The notes beneath the pieces were generated by a model. It did no database searches. It was not told the origin of the DNA and saw nothing but the letters and a program-made list of their open reading frames with translations. Below are positions 1 to 8,489 of a DNA stretch of 64,000 bases, piece after piece. Numbering within the stretch: position 1 is the first letter of the stretch; each line of letters begins with the position of its first letter. Both the position numbers and the translations under genes were made by a program. Source of the stretch: Streptomyces sp. NBC_00193 (lineage in GTDB: Bacteria; Actinomycetota; Actinomycetes; Streptomycetales; Streptomycetaceae); the NCBI RefSeq assembly GCF_026342735.1, contig NZ_JAPEMM010000002.1, forward strand, positions 1,054,001 through 1,118,000, read 5' to 3'.

Positions 1-1586
1 ACGTTCGAGCGGTACAGCGCCTCCAGCTGCCACCAGCGGGAGAAGAAGAGCAGCAGCTTGCGCCACACCTTGAGGACGGGACCGGCGCCGATCCGGCCGC
101 CCTCCTCGAAGGCGGAGCGGAAGACGGCGAAGTTGAGGGAGATGCGGCGTACGCCCAGGCCCGGGGCGGCCGCGCAGAGCTCGGCGACCATGAACTCCAT
201 GACCCCGTTGGGGGCGGCCCGGTCGCGGCGCATCAGGTCGAGGGAGATGCCGTCCTTGCCCCAGGGCACGAAGGAGAGCAGGGCGATCAGCTCGCCCTTG
301 TCGTCGAAGGCCTCCACGAGGAGGCAGTCCCCGTCGGCGGAGTCCCCGAGCCGGTCGAGGGCCATGGAGAAGCCGCGTTCGGTCTCGGTGTCGCGCCACT
401 TGTCGGCCCGGTCCACGATCATCTGCATCTCGTCCTCGGAGAGGGCGGAGTGGCGGCGGATGACGGTGCTGGCCCCGGTGCGCTTGACGCGGTTGACGGC
501 CTGCCGGGTGACGCGCATGTCGCGGCCGTCGAGGTCGAAGTGGGCGACGTGCAGGATGGCCTCGTCGCCGAGCTGGAGGGCGCCGAGTCCGGAGCGGGCG
601 TACGCGGTCGCGCCGTCCTCGGAGGCGCCCATGACGGCGGGCTGCCAGCCGTAGCGCCGGGCGACGGCGAGCCAGGCGTCGATGGCGGGGGTCCAGGAGG
701 CCGGGTCGCCGACGGGGTCGCCGCTGCCGAGGCAGACGCCGGCCTCGACCCGGTAGGTGACGGCGGCCTTGCCGTTCGGGGCGAACACCACGGCCTTGTC
801 CCGCCGGGTGGCGAAGTAGCCGAGGGAGTCGTTGCGCCCGTAGGCGCCCAGCAGCGCCCGGATGCGGGGCTCCTCGTCCCCGTGCAGGGCGGCGGTCAGC
901 CGCTGGGAGCGGAAGAGGGTGGCGGCGGCGTTCAGCAGGGCGAGGGCGCCGAAGAGGCCGAGCAGGAAGTAGAGGGGCCTGGGCGGGTGGCCGTCGAACT
1001 GCCGGGCCGAGAACAGCCCGCCGAAGACCTGCTTGGCGGACCAGTCCAGCCACTGCCCCCGGGGCAGGCTTCCCGGGAACAGCGCGACCAGGCCCCAGCC
1101 GAGGAAGACGGCCGCGAGCAGGCCGAGTCCGAGCACGAGCAGGGCCCGCCACAGGGCCCCCGGCCGGGAGGCGGCGTTGAACTCCTTGCGCGCGGCGATC
1201 AGGAGGACGAGGGCGGCGACCGCGATGGCCATGGAGGAGAAGCCCACCCAGTAGTCCTCGGCGGCGACGGTCAGCACGTCGACCAGGAGCAGCAGGGCCA
1301 AATAGGTGACGACGATCCACCAGGCGACCTTCTTGCGCATGCCGAGTGCGGCGGCGAGGAGGAAGAGGAAGACGGCGTAGGCGAGGTTGGCGCTGACCGG
1401 TACGACGACGGCGTCGAGGAAGCGCACGACGGGCCGCAGCAGGCGGCGCAGCGTCGGGGAGAGCGCCAGCAGGGCGCACAACAGCCCGAGCGTGCCGAAG
1501 AACGCTCCGAAGGCGTCGGGCACCCGGTTCAGGAAGCGGCTGCGGCTGCCGCGCGTCCCGCGCGTCTCCTCCACGGTGGCACTCAT
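1..1586 (-). CDS. phosphatidylglycerol lysyltransferase-domain (MprF/LysX-like) membrane protein, 3' end cut by window
   Basis: Reading leftwards from an ATG at 1586 the protein begins MSATVEETRGTRGSRSRFLN, has about five hydrophobic helices in its first ~210 residues, then a soluble DUF2156-type aminoacyltransferase domain with stretches such as GDPVGDPASW and RRDRAAPNGVMEFM. This order (membrane part, then synthetase-like domain) is that of bacterial lysyl-phosphatidylglycerol synthases, which transfer Lys from Lys-tRNA to phosphatidylglycerol and so change surface charge. The frame is open to base 1, so the C-terminus lies outside the window. An in-frame GTG at 1595 is an alternative start; neither has a clear ribosome site. 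Substrate specificity is inferred from the family only. Confidence 0.8.
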   Translation of the reverse strand, partial: MSATVEETRGTRGSRSRFLNRVPDAFGAFFGTLGLLCALLALSPTLRRLLRPVVRFLDAVVVPVSANLAYAVFLFLLAAALGMRKKVAWWIVVTYLALLLLVDVLTVAAEDYWVGFSSMAIAVAALVLLIAARKEFNAASRPGALWRALLVLGLGLLAAVFLGWGLVALFPGSLPRGQWLDWSAKQVFGGLFSARQFDGHPPRPLYFLLGLFGALALLNAAATLFRSQRLTAALHGDEEPRIRALLGAYGRNDSLGYFATRRDKAVVFAPNGKAAVTYRVEAGVCLGSGDPVGDPASWTPAIDAWLAVARRYGWQPAVMGASEDGATAYARSGLGALQLGDEAILHVAHFDLDGRDMRVTRQAVNRVKRTGASTVIRRHSALSEDEMQMIVDRADKWRDTETERGFSMALDRLGDSADGDCLLVEAFDDKGELIALLSFVPWGKDGISLDLMRRDRAAPNGVMEFMVAELCAAAPGLGVRRISLNFAVFRSAFEEGGRIGAGPVLKVWRKLLLFFSRWWQLEALYRSN

Positions 1587-1647
1587 GGTTCGCACTGTAG
1601 GGAGGGCCGCGCCCCTTCGCGCGGTGAGCGGGTTTAGCCTCGCAAAG

Positions 1648-2109
1648 GTGACAGAGCATGTGGAAACGGGATTCGAGCGCGGTACGGACGGTCCGAAGGT
1701 GATCCTCGCCGGGGTGGACGGGTCGTCGTCCTCGCTCCGCGCGGCCGCCTACGCGGCGGGGCTGGCCCGGCGGCAGAACGCGCTGCTGGCGCTGGTGTAC
1801 GTCCAGCCGGTGATGCCGGCCGGGGCCTCGCTGGGGGCTCCGGTGTCGGAGGCCACCGAGGAGATCGCGGAGGGGCTGGTGGCCGAGATCCGGGAGTCCG
1901 CGGAGCGGCTGAAGGGCGTCTACGACGTCCGCTGGCAGTTCCACACCTTCCGCGGGGACGCGTACGCCGGGCTGGTGAGCGCGGCGGAGGAGCTGATGGC
2001 GGACGCGGTGGTGGTCGGGGCCTCGGAGCAGGCCGGGCACCGGATCGTGGGCTCGGTGGCGATCCGCCTGGTGAAGGCGGGGCGCTGGCCGGTGACGGTG
2101 GTGCCGTAG
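1648..2109 (+). CDS. universal stress protein (UspA family)
   Basis: This 153-residue protein has a single Usp domain. It opens with VILAGVDGSSSSLRAAAYAA, the first beta strand with the conserved Asp and the following helix, and ends with VVVGASEQAGHRIVGSVAIR followed by WPVTVVP. The G-2x-G-9x-G-(S/T) ATP-binding signature is degenerate (GASEQAGH...GSVA), so nucleotide binding is uncertain. The GTG at 1648 was chosen because it gives the normal family length; the frame is open further upstream but would overlap the divergent gene. It is divergent from the lysyltransferase-like gene with about 60 bases between them, so the two promoters must overlap. Confidence 0.85.
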   Translation: MTEHVETGFERGTDGPKVILAGVDGSSSSLRAAAYAAGLARRQNALLALVYVQPVMPAGASLGAPVSEATEEIAEGLVAEIRESAERLKGVYDVRWQFHTFRGDAYAGLVSAAEELMADAVVVGASEQAGHRIVGSVAIRLVKAGRWPVTVVP

Positions 2110-2291
2110 CCGTGCGGCGGTGGTCGCGCCGGCGGTGATTCGCCCCAGCAACGGGATCACCGTAGACGGAGAACCAGGGCGTGACATACATTCAGGCAGC
2201 TCAGACAGGTCGGGCCACGCACAAGGCGGCCCACAGGGCGGCCCGTTTCCATGTCATTCCTTGCATATGTTCCCGTGGGGGGTACTTCGTC

Positions 2292-3020
2292 ATGTCCTCG
2301 ATCGCACCCGGTCCGTCGCCGTCTGCGACGCCGGGCTCCTATCTGCCGCAGGCCGTCCACGTCCTGCGCTCCCCCGAAGGGCTGGCGAAGGCCCTGACCG
2401 CGCTGCTGTCCGCGGTGGGCGGGCTCAGCCTCGTCCTGTCCGGGGCAGACCTGTACCGGTCCGGCCTGCAGGACGACCTCGTGAGCGGGTCCTCGACCGA
2501 AACGAGCGAGCGCCTCGGTGGGCTCGACTCGCTCAGCATCCCCCTCGGCTTCCTCCACGGCGTCCTCTACCTGGCCACTGCCGTGGTCTTCGTCCTCTGG
2601 TTCCACCGGGTCCGCTGCAACGGCCAGGTGTTCCGTCCCGACGGCTTCACCCAGTCCGCCGGCTGGGCCATCGGCGGGTGGTTCGTCCCGTTCGCGAACC
2701 TCTTCTTCCCGTACCGGACGGCGCGGCAGACCTGGGACGCCAGCACCCAGTACGCGCCCGACGGCACCCACCGGCAGGTGTCGGGCGCCCCGGTGGTCGC
2801 CTGGTGGCTGGCGTTCGTGGTCAGCATGGTCCTCGACCGCGTGGCCTCCCGGCAGTACCTGGCGGCCTTGACGCACGAGGCGCTCAGCGACGGGGCCGCC
2901 TTCATGGCGGCCGCGGAGCTCGCCACCGCCGCGGCCGCCGTGCTGGCCGTCCTCTTCGTGCGCAAGCTGACCGCGATGCAGCGCGTCAAGGCCGTCCAGG
3001 GCCCGAACGCCGCCGCCTGA
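2292..3020 (+). CDS. DUF4328 membrane protein
   Basis: A 242-residue integral membrane protein with about four to five hydrophobic segments. The core has the DUF4328 pattern: GWAIGGWFVPFANLFFPYRT followed by a Trp-rich helix (VVAWWLAFVVSMVL) and a C-terminal Ala-rich helix ending in a basic tail. The N-terminal helix starts at about residue 28. The ATG at 2292 follows a G-rich stretch (ggggggtac) suited to ribosome binding; upstream in-frame codons do not look coding. The function of DUF4328 proteins is unknown. It converges on the CapA-like gene with only 14 bases between stop codons. Confidence 0.75.
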   Translation: MSSIAPGPSPSATPGSYLPQAVHVLRSPEGLAKALTALLSAVGGLSLVLSGADLYRSGLQDDLVSGSSTETSERLGGLDSLSIPLGFLHGVLYLATAVVFVLWFHRVRCNGQVFRPDGFTQSAGWAIGGWFVPFANLFFPYRTARQTWDASTQYAPDGTHRQVSGAPVVAWWLAFVVSMVLDRVASRQYLAALTHEALSDGAAFMAAAELATAAAAVLAVLFVRKLTAMQRVKAVQGPNAAA

Positions 3021-3034
3021 CCCCTCGTCCGGGC

Positions 3035-4249
3035 CTACTTCGCCATCACGAGGCCGTCCTTCGCCGCGCCGCGGCCGAGGACGGCCTCGGTGATCTCGTC
3101 GCGGGCGTTCTCGTAGTCCTCGCGGCCCGGCGACTGGGCGAGGGCCGCGGGGAGGTTGACGACCCGGCCCGCCCCGAGGTCCATCATCTGCGGGACGAAC
3201 TCGGCCTTGGTGACCTGCCAGCGCTGCCCGGGGGCGGCCGGCGGGGCGAAGGTGAAGCGGCCGATGGAACCGTAGTTGCCGCGCATGTCCCGTGCGCCGG
3301 TGTAGTTGAACATCTCGCCGGCGACCTGGTCTCCCATGCCGTAGACGATCCAGGTCCCGTTGACCTTCTCGTACGCCTGCGGGATGTGGGCGTGGGTGCC
3401 GAGGATCATGTCCACGTCGGGGCGGCCGGCGGTCTGCGAGGCGGTCAGCGCCTTGCCGAGCGCGAGCTGCTTCTCGTCCGGTTCGGTCTGCCATTCCGTG
3501 CCCCAGTGGAGGCTGACGAGGACCACGTCCGCGCCCGCCTTACGGGCCGCCCGGGAGTCCGCGATGATCTTCTCCTGCTCCATCAGGCTGACCGCCCAGG
3601 GCTGCCCCTCGGGCATCGGGTAGCCGTTGGTGTCGTACGTGTAGGCGAGGTGCGCGACCTTCGCGGAGCCCGCGGTGTACATGGTCACGGTGCCCGCCTC
3701 GGCCTCCGAACGGGCCGAACCCGCATGCTTCAGACCGACCTTGTCGAACCGGTCGAGGGTGCGCTTCAGACCGGCGCCGCCGCCGTCGAGCGTGTGGTTC
3801 GAGGCCGTGGAACAGCCGTCGTACCCGGCGTCCTTGAGGCCGTCGGCGACCTCGGGCGGGGACTGGAAGGCGGGGTAGCCGGTGAACGGGCCGCCGTCCG
3901 GGCCGTAGATGGTCTCCATGTGACAGAGGGCCAGGTCGGCGGCCGAGACGATCGGCTTGACCCCGGAGAACATCGGCCGGAAGTCGTGGCCGTCGCCGTC
4001 CGCGTCGGAGGCCGCCCGCCGGATCACCGACTCGTGGGGCAGCACGTCGCCGCTCGCGACCAGGGTGAAGCCCTTCATCGAGCCGGCGGCGGGGGCCGTG
4101 GTGGATCCGGGAGCACCCGAGTGCGCCGGGGCGGACGGGGAGCCGGCGAGGCGGGCCGGCGCGGGGTCCCCGCCGGCGGAGCAGCCGGCTACGGCCGACA
4201 GCACGACGGCGGTCAGGAGTGCGAGGGCGTGGCGGGTGCGCGCGGTCAT
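3035..4249 (-). CDS. CapA-family metallophosphatase-like lipoprotein
   Basis: This 404-residue protein starts with a lipoprotein signal: basic MTARTRHA, a hydrophobic core and the lipobox VAGC with Cys at about 23. A low-complexity Ala/Ser/Pro linker follows, then the CapA/PGA_cap fold: ASGDVLPHE (metal-binding Asp and His), a central SLHWGTEW and ILGTHAHIPQ near residue 300, the His pair of the calcineurin-like superfamily. CapA/PgsA relatives act in poly-gamma-glutamate capsule export, but most actinobacterial copies stand alone, as here, without capB or capC, so their substrate is unknown. Upstream of the ATG is an AT-rich stretch at about 4270-4345 that probably holds the promoter. Confidence 0.85.
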   Translation of the reverse strand: MTARTRHALALLTAVVLSAVAGCSAGGDPAPARLAGSPSAPAHSGAPGSTTAPAAGSMKGFTLVASGDVLPHESVIRRAASDADGDGHDFRPMFSGVKPIVSAADLALCHMETIYGPDGGPFTGYPAFQSPPEVADGLKDAGYDGCSTASNHTLDGGGAGLKRTLDRFDKVGLKHAGSARSEAEAGTVTMYTAGSAKVAHLAYTYDTNGYPMPEGQPWAVSLMEQEKIIADSRAARKAGADVVLVSLHWGTEWQTEPDEKQLALGKALTASQTAGRPDVDMILGTHAHIPQAYEKVNGTWIVYGMGDQVAGEMFNYTGARDMRGNYGSIGRFTFAPPAAPGQRWQVTKAEFVPQMMDLGAGRVVNLPAALAQSPGREDYENARDEITEAVLGRGAAKDGLVMAK

Positions 4250-4556
4250 CTGTCCCGGCTCTCCTTGATGAGCTCGATGTGACGAGCTTGATTTGTATGA
4301 CTACCTGATCTTCAGTCAATCCATAGAAAGAGACGCCTGAAGTCAAGAAACGGCTCCGTCGGCCGGCCGCGCACTCACCCCAATGGCCGTTCGGCGTGCC
4401 GTTCGACCGTTCACCGCCCCGCGCGGCCGCCCACCGGACGACCCGGGTGCTTGGGCGCACCGTCCGGGCGGGACGGTTCCCGGGCGGCCCGGTGCAGGTC
4501 AGGGTTGATCCGTCGACCCCGACCACCCCCGCACCGACCCCCGGAAGGAGCCTCCC

Positions 4557-5096
4557 GTGCCCCTTGCCCCCACCCTCCGACGCACGGACCCCGAGGCGCT
4601 GGCCGAACTCCAGCGCGAACACGGACGGGCCCTGTTCGGTTTCCTGCTGGGCCTCACCGGAGGGGACGCCCAGCGCGCGGAGGACCTCGTACAGGAGACC
4701 CTCCTGCGGCTCTGGCAGCATCCGGAGGTCCTGGGCAGCTCCTACGAGTCCCTGCGGCCCTGGCTGTTCACGGTGGCCCGGCGGCTCGCCATCGACGCCC
4801 GGCGGGCGCGCCTGTCCAGGCCCCTGGAGGTGGACCCGGAGGGACTGGACCAGGCACCCGCTCCGGGGGACGCGGTGGCGGGCTCGGTGACGGCCATAGA
4901 CGTACGGCGGGCCGTGGGATCGCTGGGGCCGGAGCACCGGGACGTGCTGGTGCAGGTCTACTTCCAGGACCGCTCGGTGGCCGAGGCCGCGGCCGAGCTC
5001 GGCATTCCGGCGGGGACGGTCAAATCCCGTACGTACTATGCCCTGCGCGCCCTGCGGAAGGGCCTCCAGGGCTACGGGTACGGACTCGGCGCCTGA
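4557..5096 (+). CDS. ECF-type RNA polymerase sigma factor
   Basis: A 179-residue sigma-70 family protein with only regions 2 and 4. Region 2 includes HGRALFGFLLGLT and DLVQETLLRLWQHP at about residues 22-60; region 4 includes LGPEHRDVLVQVYFQDRSVA and the DNA-recognition helix ELGIPAGTVKSRTYYALRAL at about 140-165. The GTG start at 4557 lies a few bases after ggaaggag. Class ECF factors usually have an anti-sigma gene beside them, but the next gene is a methyltransferase 110 bases downstream and no zinc-finger anti-sigma protein is visible. Control may therefore be transcriptional or by an anti-sigma encoded elsewhere. Confidence 0.88.
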   Translation: MPLAPTLRRTDPEALAELQREHGRALFGFLLGLTGGDAQRAEDLVQETLLRLWQHPEVLGSSYESLRPWLFTVARRLAIDARRARLSRPLEVDPEGLDQAPAPGDAVAGSVTAIDVRRAVGSLGPEHRDVLVQVYFQDRSVAEAAAELGIPAGTVKSRTYYALRALRKGLQGYGYGLGA

Positions 5097-5104
5097 GGAC
5101 GGGG

Positions 5105-5200
5105 CGGCCGGTGTCCGGGGGCGTTGTCCGTGCCGGCTGTGTTGTGCGCGCCGGCCGCACCGTCAGTGCCGGCCGTGTTGTCAGTGCCGGATGCCAGACT
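5105..5200 (+). repeat. degenerate tandem GTGCCGG(C/T) repeats in sigma-methyltransferase gap
   Basis: The gap between the sigma gene and the methyltransferase contains five or six imperfect copies of a unit like gtgccggccgtgttg (variants with cgcgccggccgc and cagtgccggatg). Read in the methyltransferase frame it would encode repeats of the type V-x-A-G-x, but there is no good start codon and I take it as untranslated. It has no obvious hairpin strong enough to be a terminator. Confidence 0.45.
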
Positions 5201-5206
5201 CGGGGG

Positions 5207-5869
5207 ATGCCCGAATCCACGAACACCGCTGCCATCACCGCCTACTGGGACACGGCCGCGGCCCGGTTCGACGAGGAGCCGGACCACGGCCTGCGGGCCC
5301 CGGAGACCCGGGCCGCCTGGGCGGACCTCCTCCGCTCCTGGCTGCCGGCCGGACCGCTCGACGTCCTCGACGTGGGCTGCGGCACCGGGTCGCTGTCTCT
5401 GCTGGCCGCCGAGGCCGGGCACCGGGTCACCGGCGTGGACCTCTCCCCGCAGATGGTCGGGCACGCCCGGGCGAAACTGGCCGCCGCCGGCCTGACCGGC
5501 CGGTTCCTGGTCGGCGACGCCGCCGCTGCGCCCACCGGGGACCAGCGGTTCGACGTCCTGCTCTGCCGCCACCTGGTGTGGACCCTGCCCTCCCCGGGCG
5601 CCGCGCTCGGCGACTGGATCGGCCGGCTGCGCCCCGGCGGCACCCTCGTCCTCGTCGAGGGCCGCTGGCGCGAATCCGGTGCGAGCGCAGCACCGTACGC
5701 ACCCGGCGCGGGGACCCTGCCCTGGGCGGGCGGCGTCGGCGCCGACGAACTCGCCGCCGCCGTACGCCCGCTCGTGAGCTCCCTGCGCGTCGAGCCCCTC
5801 GGGGACGACGCGGCCCTGTGGGGACGCGCGGTGACCGACGAACGCTACGCCGTGATCGCCACGGTCTGA
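5207..5869 (+). CDS. class I SAM-dependent methyltransferase
   Basis: A 220-residue Rossmann-fold methyltransferase. Motif I is LDVLDVGCGTGSLSLLAAEA at about residues 50-70, followed by GVDLSPQMVGHAR (acidic residue binding the ribose) and later RFDVLLCRHLVWTLPSP and LRPGGTLVLVEGRW, the usual post-I to motif III order of methyltransferase family 11. The acceptor substrate cannot be told. The ATG at 5207 follows a cgggggg tract acting as ribosome site. It lies downstream of the ECF sigma gene on the same strand, but 110 bases of repeats separate them, so co-transcription is possible but not shown. Confidence 0.85.
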   Translation: MPESTNTAAITAYWDTAAARFDEEPDHGLRAPETRAAWADLLRSWLPAGPLDVLDVGCGTGSLSLLAAEAGHRVTGVDLSPQMVGHARAKLAAAGLTGRFLVGDAAAAPTGDQRFDVLLCRHLVWTLPSPGAALGDWIGRLRPGGTLVLVEGRWRESGASAAPYAPGAGTLPWAGGVGADELAAAVRPLVSSLRVEPLGDDAALWGRAVTDERYAVIATV

Positions 5870-6079
5870 CCGGCCCGGCCCGGACCGGGAGGCGCCTCGC
5901 GCGAGGTACGGCGAATGCGTCAAAGAATGGCCTGAACGCCCGCGAAGCGGACACGAACCGCATCGAAACCGGCATCGGACCGTTCAAGTTGAGTAAACAT
6001 CCCCCCCTCCACGAGCCGCGCAGGGAAGGCTCGGCGCTGACGGTGGGAAGACGCGACGCATGCGGGAGAAGGTGGAACG

Positions 6080-6595
6080 GTGCAGCCCGAGGGTACGAAC
6101 GGCACCAGTGACGGTGGGCTGGCGGTGCCCATGGCATGGCTCTACGCGGAGTACATCGCCGACGAACTGCTGCGCACGGGCCGGCTGATCCCGGTCAGCA
6201 CCCTGGAGTTCCGCGCCGGACGCGACACGCTCGCGCTGACCATCTACCTCTCGGACGCCGCCGGCGAGCTCTCCGGGATCCGGGTCGTCTCGCAGCTCGA
6301 CGAGTGGATGTCGCTGACGGCGTACGGTCACCCCTGGCGCGACTGGGTCCACACCCGGTTCCTCGCGCTGGGCGAGGAGGCCCGCGAGCGCGGGCAGGGC
6401 GAGGACCCGGATCTGGAACTGGCCCGGGCGGCCTGGCGCTGGCTGGACCACACGGAGCTGTTCGCCACCAACCTCGACCCGGGACGCCACGGCCACGCCG
6501 ACACCCCGCCGGGCCTGGACGAGAACGCCCGCGTCTGGACCCCGGCTTGGCAACTCGGCCTGCCCCTGGGGCATTTGGCGATGCACCTGTTCTGA
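6080..6595 (+). CDS. conserved hypothetical protein
   Basis: A 171-residue acidic, soluble protein with no signal peptide or membrane helix. Distinct parts include PMAWLYAEYIADELLRTGRL near the N-terminus, an antiparallel-looking stretch (TLEFRAGRDTLALTIYLSD) and a C-terminal WQLGLPLGHLAMHLF. I do not recognise the family. The GTG at 6080 has ggagaaggtgg just upstream. It is converging on the small membrane-protein gene with six bases between stops and is preceded by a 210-base gap with no other gene. Confidence 0.65.
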   Translation: MQPEGTNGTSDGGLAVPMAWLYAEYIADELLRTGRLIPVSTLEFRAGRDTLALTIYLSDAAGELSGIRVVSQLDEWMSLTAYGHPWRDWVHTRFLALGEEARERGQGEDPDLELARAAWRWLDHTELFATNLDPGRHGHADTPPGLDENARVWTPAWQLGLPLGHLAMHLF

Positions 6596-6601
6596 GTGCG
6601 G

Positions 6602-7006
6602 CTACTCCGGCCGGCGCGGTCCCGGCGGCTCCGTCGGGTCGGTGACGAGCCCGGTGAAATCGGCCTCGTTGCGCTCGGCCCGGATCACGTACGCACGGGC
6701 GACGCACCACAGCACCGGGTACACCAGCACCCCGAGCGCGACCCAGACCAGCGGGCCCGACGCGACCCGCGGGAGCAGGAACAGCAGCGGCAGCAGGCCC
6801 ACCAGGAGGACGAGGGCGGCCAGGGCGGCGAGTCCGGCGCGCAGTTGGCTGCGCATGAGGGCCCGTACGTACGTGGCGCCCAGGGTGGTCTGCTCGGAGA
6901 TCTCGGACCGCGCCGGCGTGTGCGCGGGAGGCATCCTGCGACTGCCGCGCGGGACCCCGGTGACGACCTCCCGCCGGGGCGGCTGTGGCTGCTGCTCCTC
7001 GGGCAT
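6602..7006 (-). CDS. small two-helix membrane protein
   Basis: A 134-residue protein: a Pro/Arg-rich cytoplasmic N-terminus of about 50 residues, two closely spaced hydrophobic helices (LAALAALVLLVGLLPLLFLL and LVWVALGVLVYPVLWCVARA) and a short tail rich in Pro and Glu. The layout resembles the small DUF485-like partners of sodium/solute symporters in Streptomyces, but no symporter is adjacent here, so that is only a resemblance. It lies 91 bases downstream of the Fpg/Nei glycosylase gene on the same strand and may be read through from it. Confidence 0.65.
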   Translation of the reverse strand: MPEEQQPQPPRREVVTGVPRGSRRMPPAHTPARSEISEQTTLGATYVRALMRSQLRAGLAALAALVLLVGLLPLLFLLPRVASGPLVWVALGVLVYPVLWCVARAYVIRAERNEADFTGLVTDPTEPPGPRRPE

Positions 7007-7097
7007 GGGCCGGAGTCTAACCGCAGTCGGGCCGGCCGGACCCTCCCGGAAGGCTCCTCGGCAGGGCCCCGGCAGAGCTTCCGGCAGGGCCCCGGGC

Positions 7098-7958
7098 CTA
7101 CTTCAGCAGCTTCGACAGCCTGCGGTCGGCGAGCGGCTTCCCTCCGGTCTGACAGGTCGCGCAGTACTGGAGCGAGGAGTCGGCGAAGGAGACCGAACGG
7201 ACGGTGTCCCCGCACACCGGGCAGGGCTCGCCCGCGCGGCCGTGGACCCGCATCCCGCTCTTCTTCTCGGCCTTGAGCCGTCCGGCGGCCACCCCGTGCG
7301 CCCGCTCGACGGCCGTGCGCAGGGTCTCCTCGACGGCCGCGTACAGCTGGTCCACCTGCGCCTCGTCGAAGGAGGCCGCCAGCTTGAAGGGCGAGACCTT
7401 GGCGTGGTGGAGGATCTCGTCGCTGTAGGCGTTGCCGATCCCCGCGATGACGCTCTGGTCGCGCAACACCCCTTTGATCTGCCGCCGTTCCCCGGCGAGC
7501 AGCGCACCGAAGGCCTCGCGGTCGAAGCCCTCGGCGAGCGGGTCCGGGCCGAGCCGGGCGATGCCCGGGACCTCCTGCGGATCGCGGACCACGTACACGG
7601 CGAGCCGCTTCTGGGTCCCGGCCTCGGTGAGGTCGAACCCGGCGCCGCCCTCCAGGACCAGGCGCAGCGCGAGCGGCCCCTTGCCGGGGCCCGGCGGCCG
7701 GTCGGGAACGGTGTCCATCCAGCGCAGCCAGCCGGCCCGGGCGAGGTGGGTGACGAGGTGCAGTTCGCCGATGCGCAGGGCGAGGAACTTGCCGTACCGG
7801 GCCGTGGTCCCGGCCCGCTGCCCTTCGAGTGCGGTCAGGGGCGGGTCGTACGTCTTGAGCACGCTCACGGCGAGCGGGAGGACGCGCTCGACCACCCGCC
7901 CGGCGAGGTGTTCGTCGAGGAACCCCCTCAGGGCCTCGACTTCGGGCAGCTCGGGCAT
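7098..7958 (-). CDS. Fpg/Nei-family DNA glycosylase / AP lyase
   Basis: A 286-residue base-excision repair enzyme. The mature N-terminus PELPEVEALR supplies the catalytic Pro2 and Glu3 of the family. The helix-two-turn-helix region is GERRQIKGVLRDQSVIAGIG near residue 155, with the conserved IGNAYSDEILH. A C-terminal zinc finger CPVC...CATC sits at about residues 243-266. These enzymes excise oxidised bases and cleave the abasic site. Whether this copy is a MutM or a Nei type cannot be settled by eye; Streptomyces genomes carry several. The ATG at 7958 is fixed by the need for Pro2 after the initiator Met. Confidence 0.92.
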   Translation of the reverse strand: MPELPEVEALRGFLDEHLAGRVVERVLPLAVSVLKTYDPPLTALEGQRAGTTARYGKFLALRIGELHLVTHLARAGWLRWMDTVPDRPPGPGKGPLALRLVLEGGAGFDLTEAGTQKRLAVYVVRDPQEVPGIARLGPDPLAEGFDREAFGALLAGERRQIKGVLRDQSVIAGIGNAYSDEILHHAKVSPFKLAASFDEAQVDQLYAAVEETLRTAVERAHGVAAGRLKAEKKSGMRVHGRAGEPCPVCGDTVRSVSFADSSLQYCATCQTGGKPLADRRLSKLLK

Positions 7959-8114
7959 GCCCCCAGCCTGCCGCGCCCCCGGGCGAAGCGCGAGCCGTGG
8001 GCGCCCGTGGACGCCCCGGTGCGGAAACCGTGTGGCTGCCGGGTCCCCGGCGCGGGTACCGTCCGGTCTCCGACCAGCCGCACCAGCGGCTCCGCCGTCC
8101 AGAGAGCGATCGAC

Positions 8115-8468
8115 ATGAACCGCCGGCAAGCAACGACGACCTTGTGGCGCCCCACCGGCCCCGAGGAGCTGGACCTGGTCCGCGACCTGGACTGGCGTGC
8201 TTGGCCGCCTCGGCTCCCCGAGCAGCCGATCTTCTACCCGGTCCTCAACGAGGACTACGCGATCAGGATCGCGAGGGACTGGAACGTGAAGCACAGCGGC
8301 GTCGGCTTCGTCACCCGCTTCGAGGTCGAGTCCGAGTTCCTGAGCCGGTACCCCGTCCAGCAGGCCGGGGGACGAACGATCCTCGAGCTGTGGGTTCCGG
8401 CCGAGGAGCTGGACGAGTTCAACGCGCACATCGTGGGCGCGATCCAGGTGGTGCACGAGTTCCGCTGA
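8115..8468 (+). CDS. small conserved protein of the 'ADP-ribosylation/crystallin J1'-annotated type
   Basis: A 117-residue soluble protein beginning TTLWRPTGPEELDLVRDLDW and containing LPEQPIFYPVLNEDYAIRIA and ELWVPAEELDEFNAHIVGAI. From memory, close relatives are common in Streptomyces and often carry the label ADP-ribosylation/crystallin J1, but I see no catalytic motif of ADP-ribosylglycohydrolases here, so that name should not be taken as a function. The ATG at 8115 is used; a downstream TTG at the W-R-P-T-G segment is possible. It is converging on the SpoIIE-type gene. Confidence 0.7.
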   Translation: MNRRQATTTLWRPTGPEELDLVRDLDWRAWPPRLPEQPIFYPVLNEDYAIRIARDWNVKHSGVGFVTRFEVESEFLSRYPVQQAGGRTILELWVPAEELDEFNAHIVGAIQVVHEFR

Positions 8469-8489
8469 GCGGGCCCGGCGGGCGGCGGC

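Noticed and set aside
450..1637. Long plus-strand open frame rich in Gly, Glu and Gln.
   Set aside because: It is the antisense of the lysyltransferase-like gene, which has clear membrane helices and family motifs.
1634..2191. Minus-strand 185-codon frame very rich in Pro and Arg.
   Set aside because: Antisense shadow of the universal stress protein gene; no ribosome site or family.
2120..4282. Very long open frame on the plus strand across the DUF4328 and CapA genes.
   Set aside because: It is antisense to or out of frame with recognisable proteins and has the Arg/Gly/Pro-rich composition of GC-rich shadow frames.
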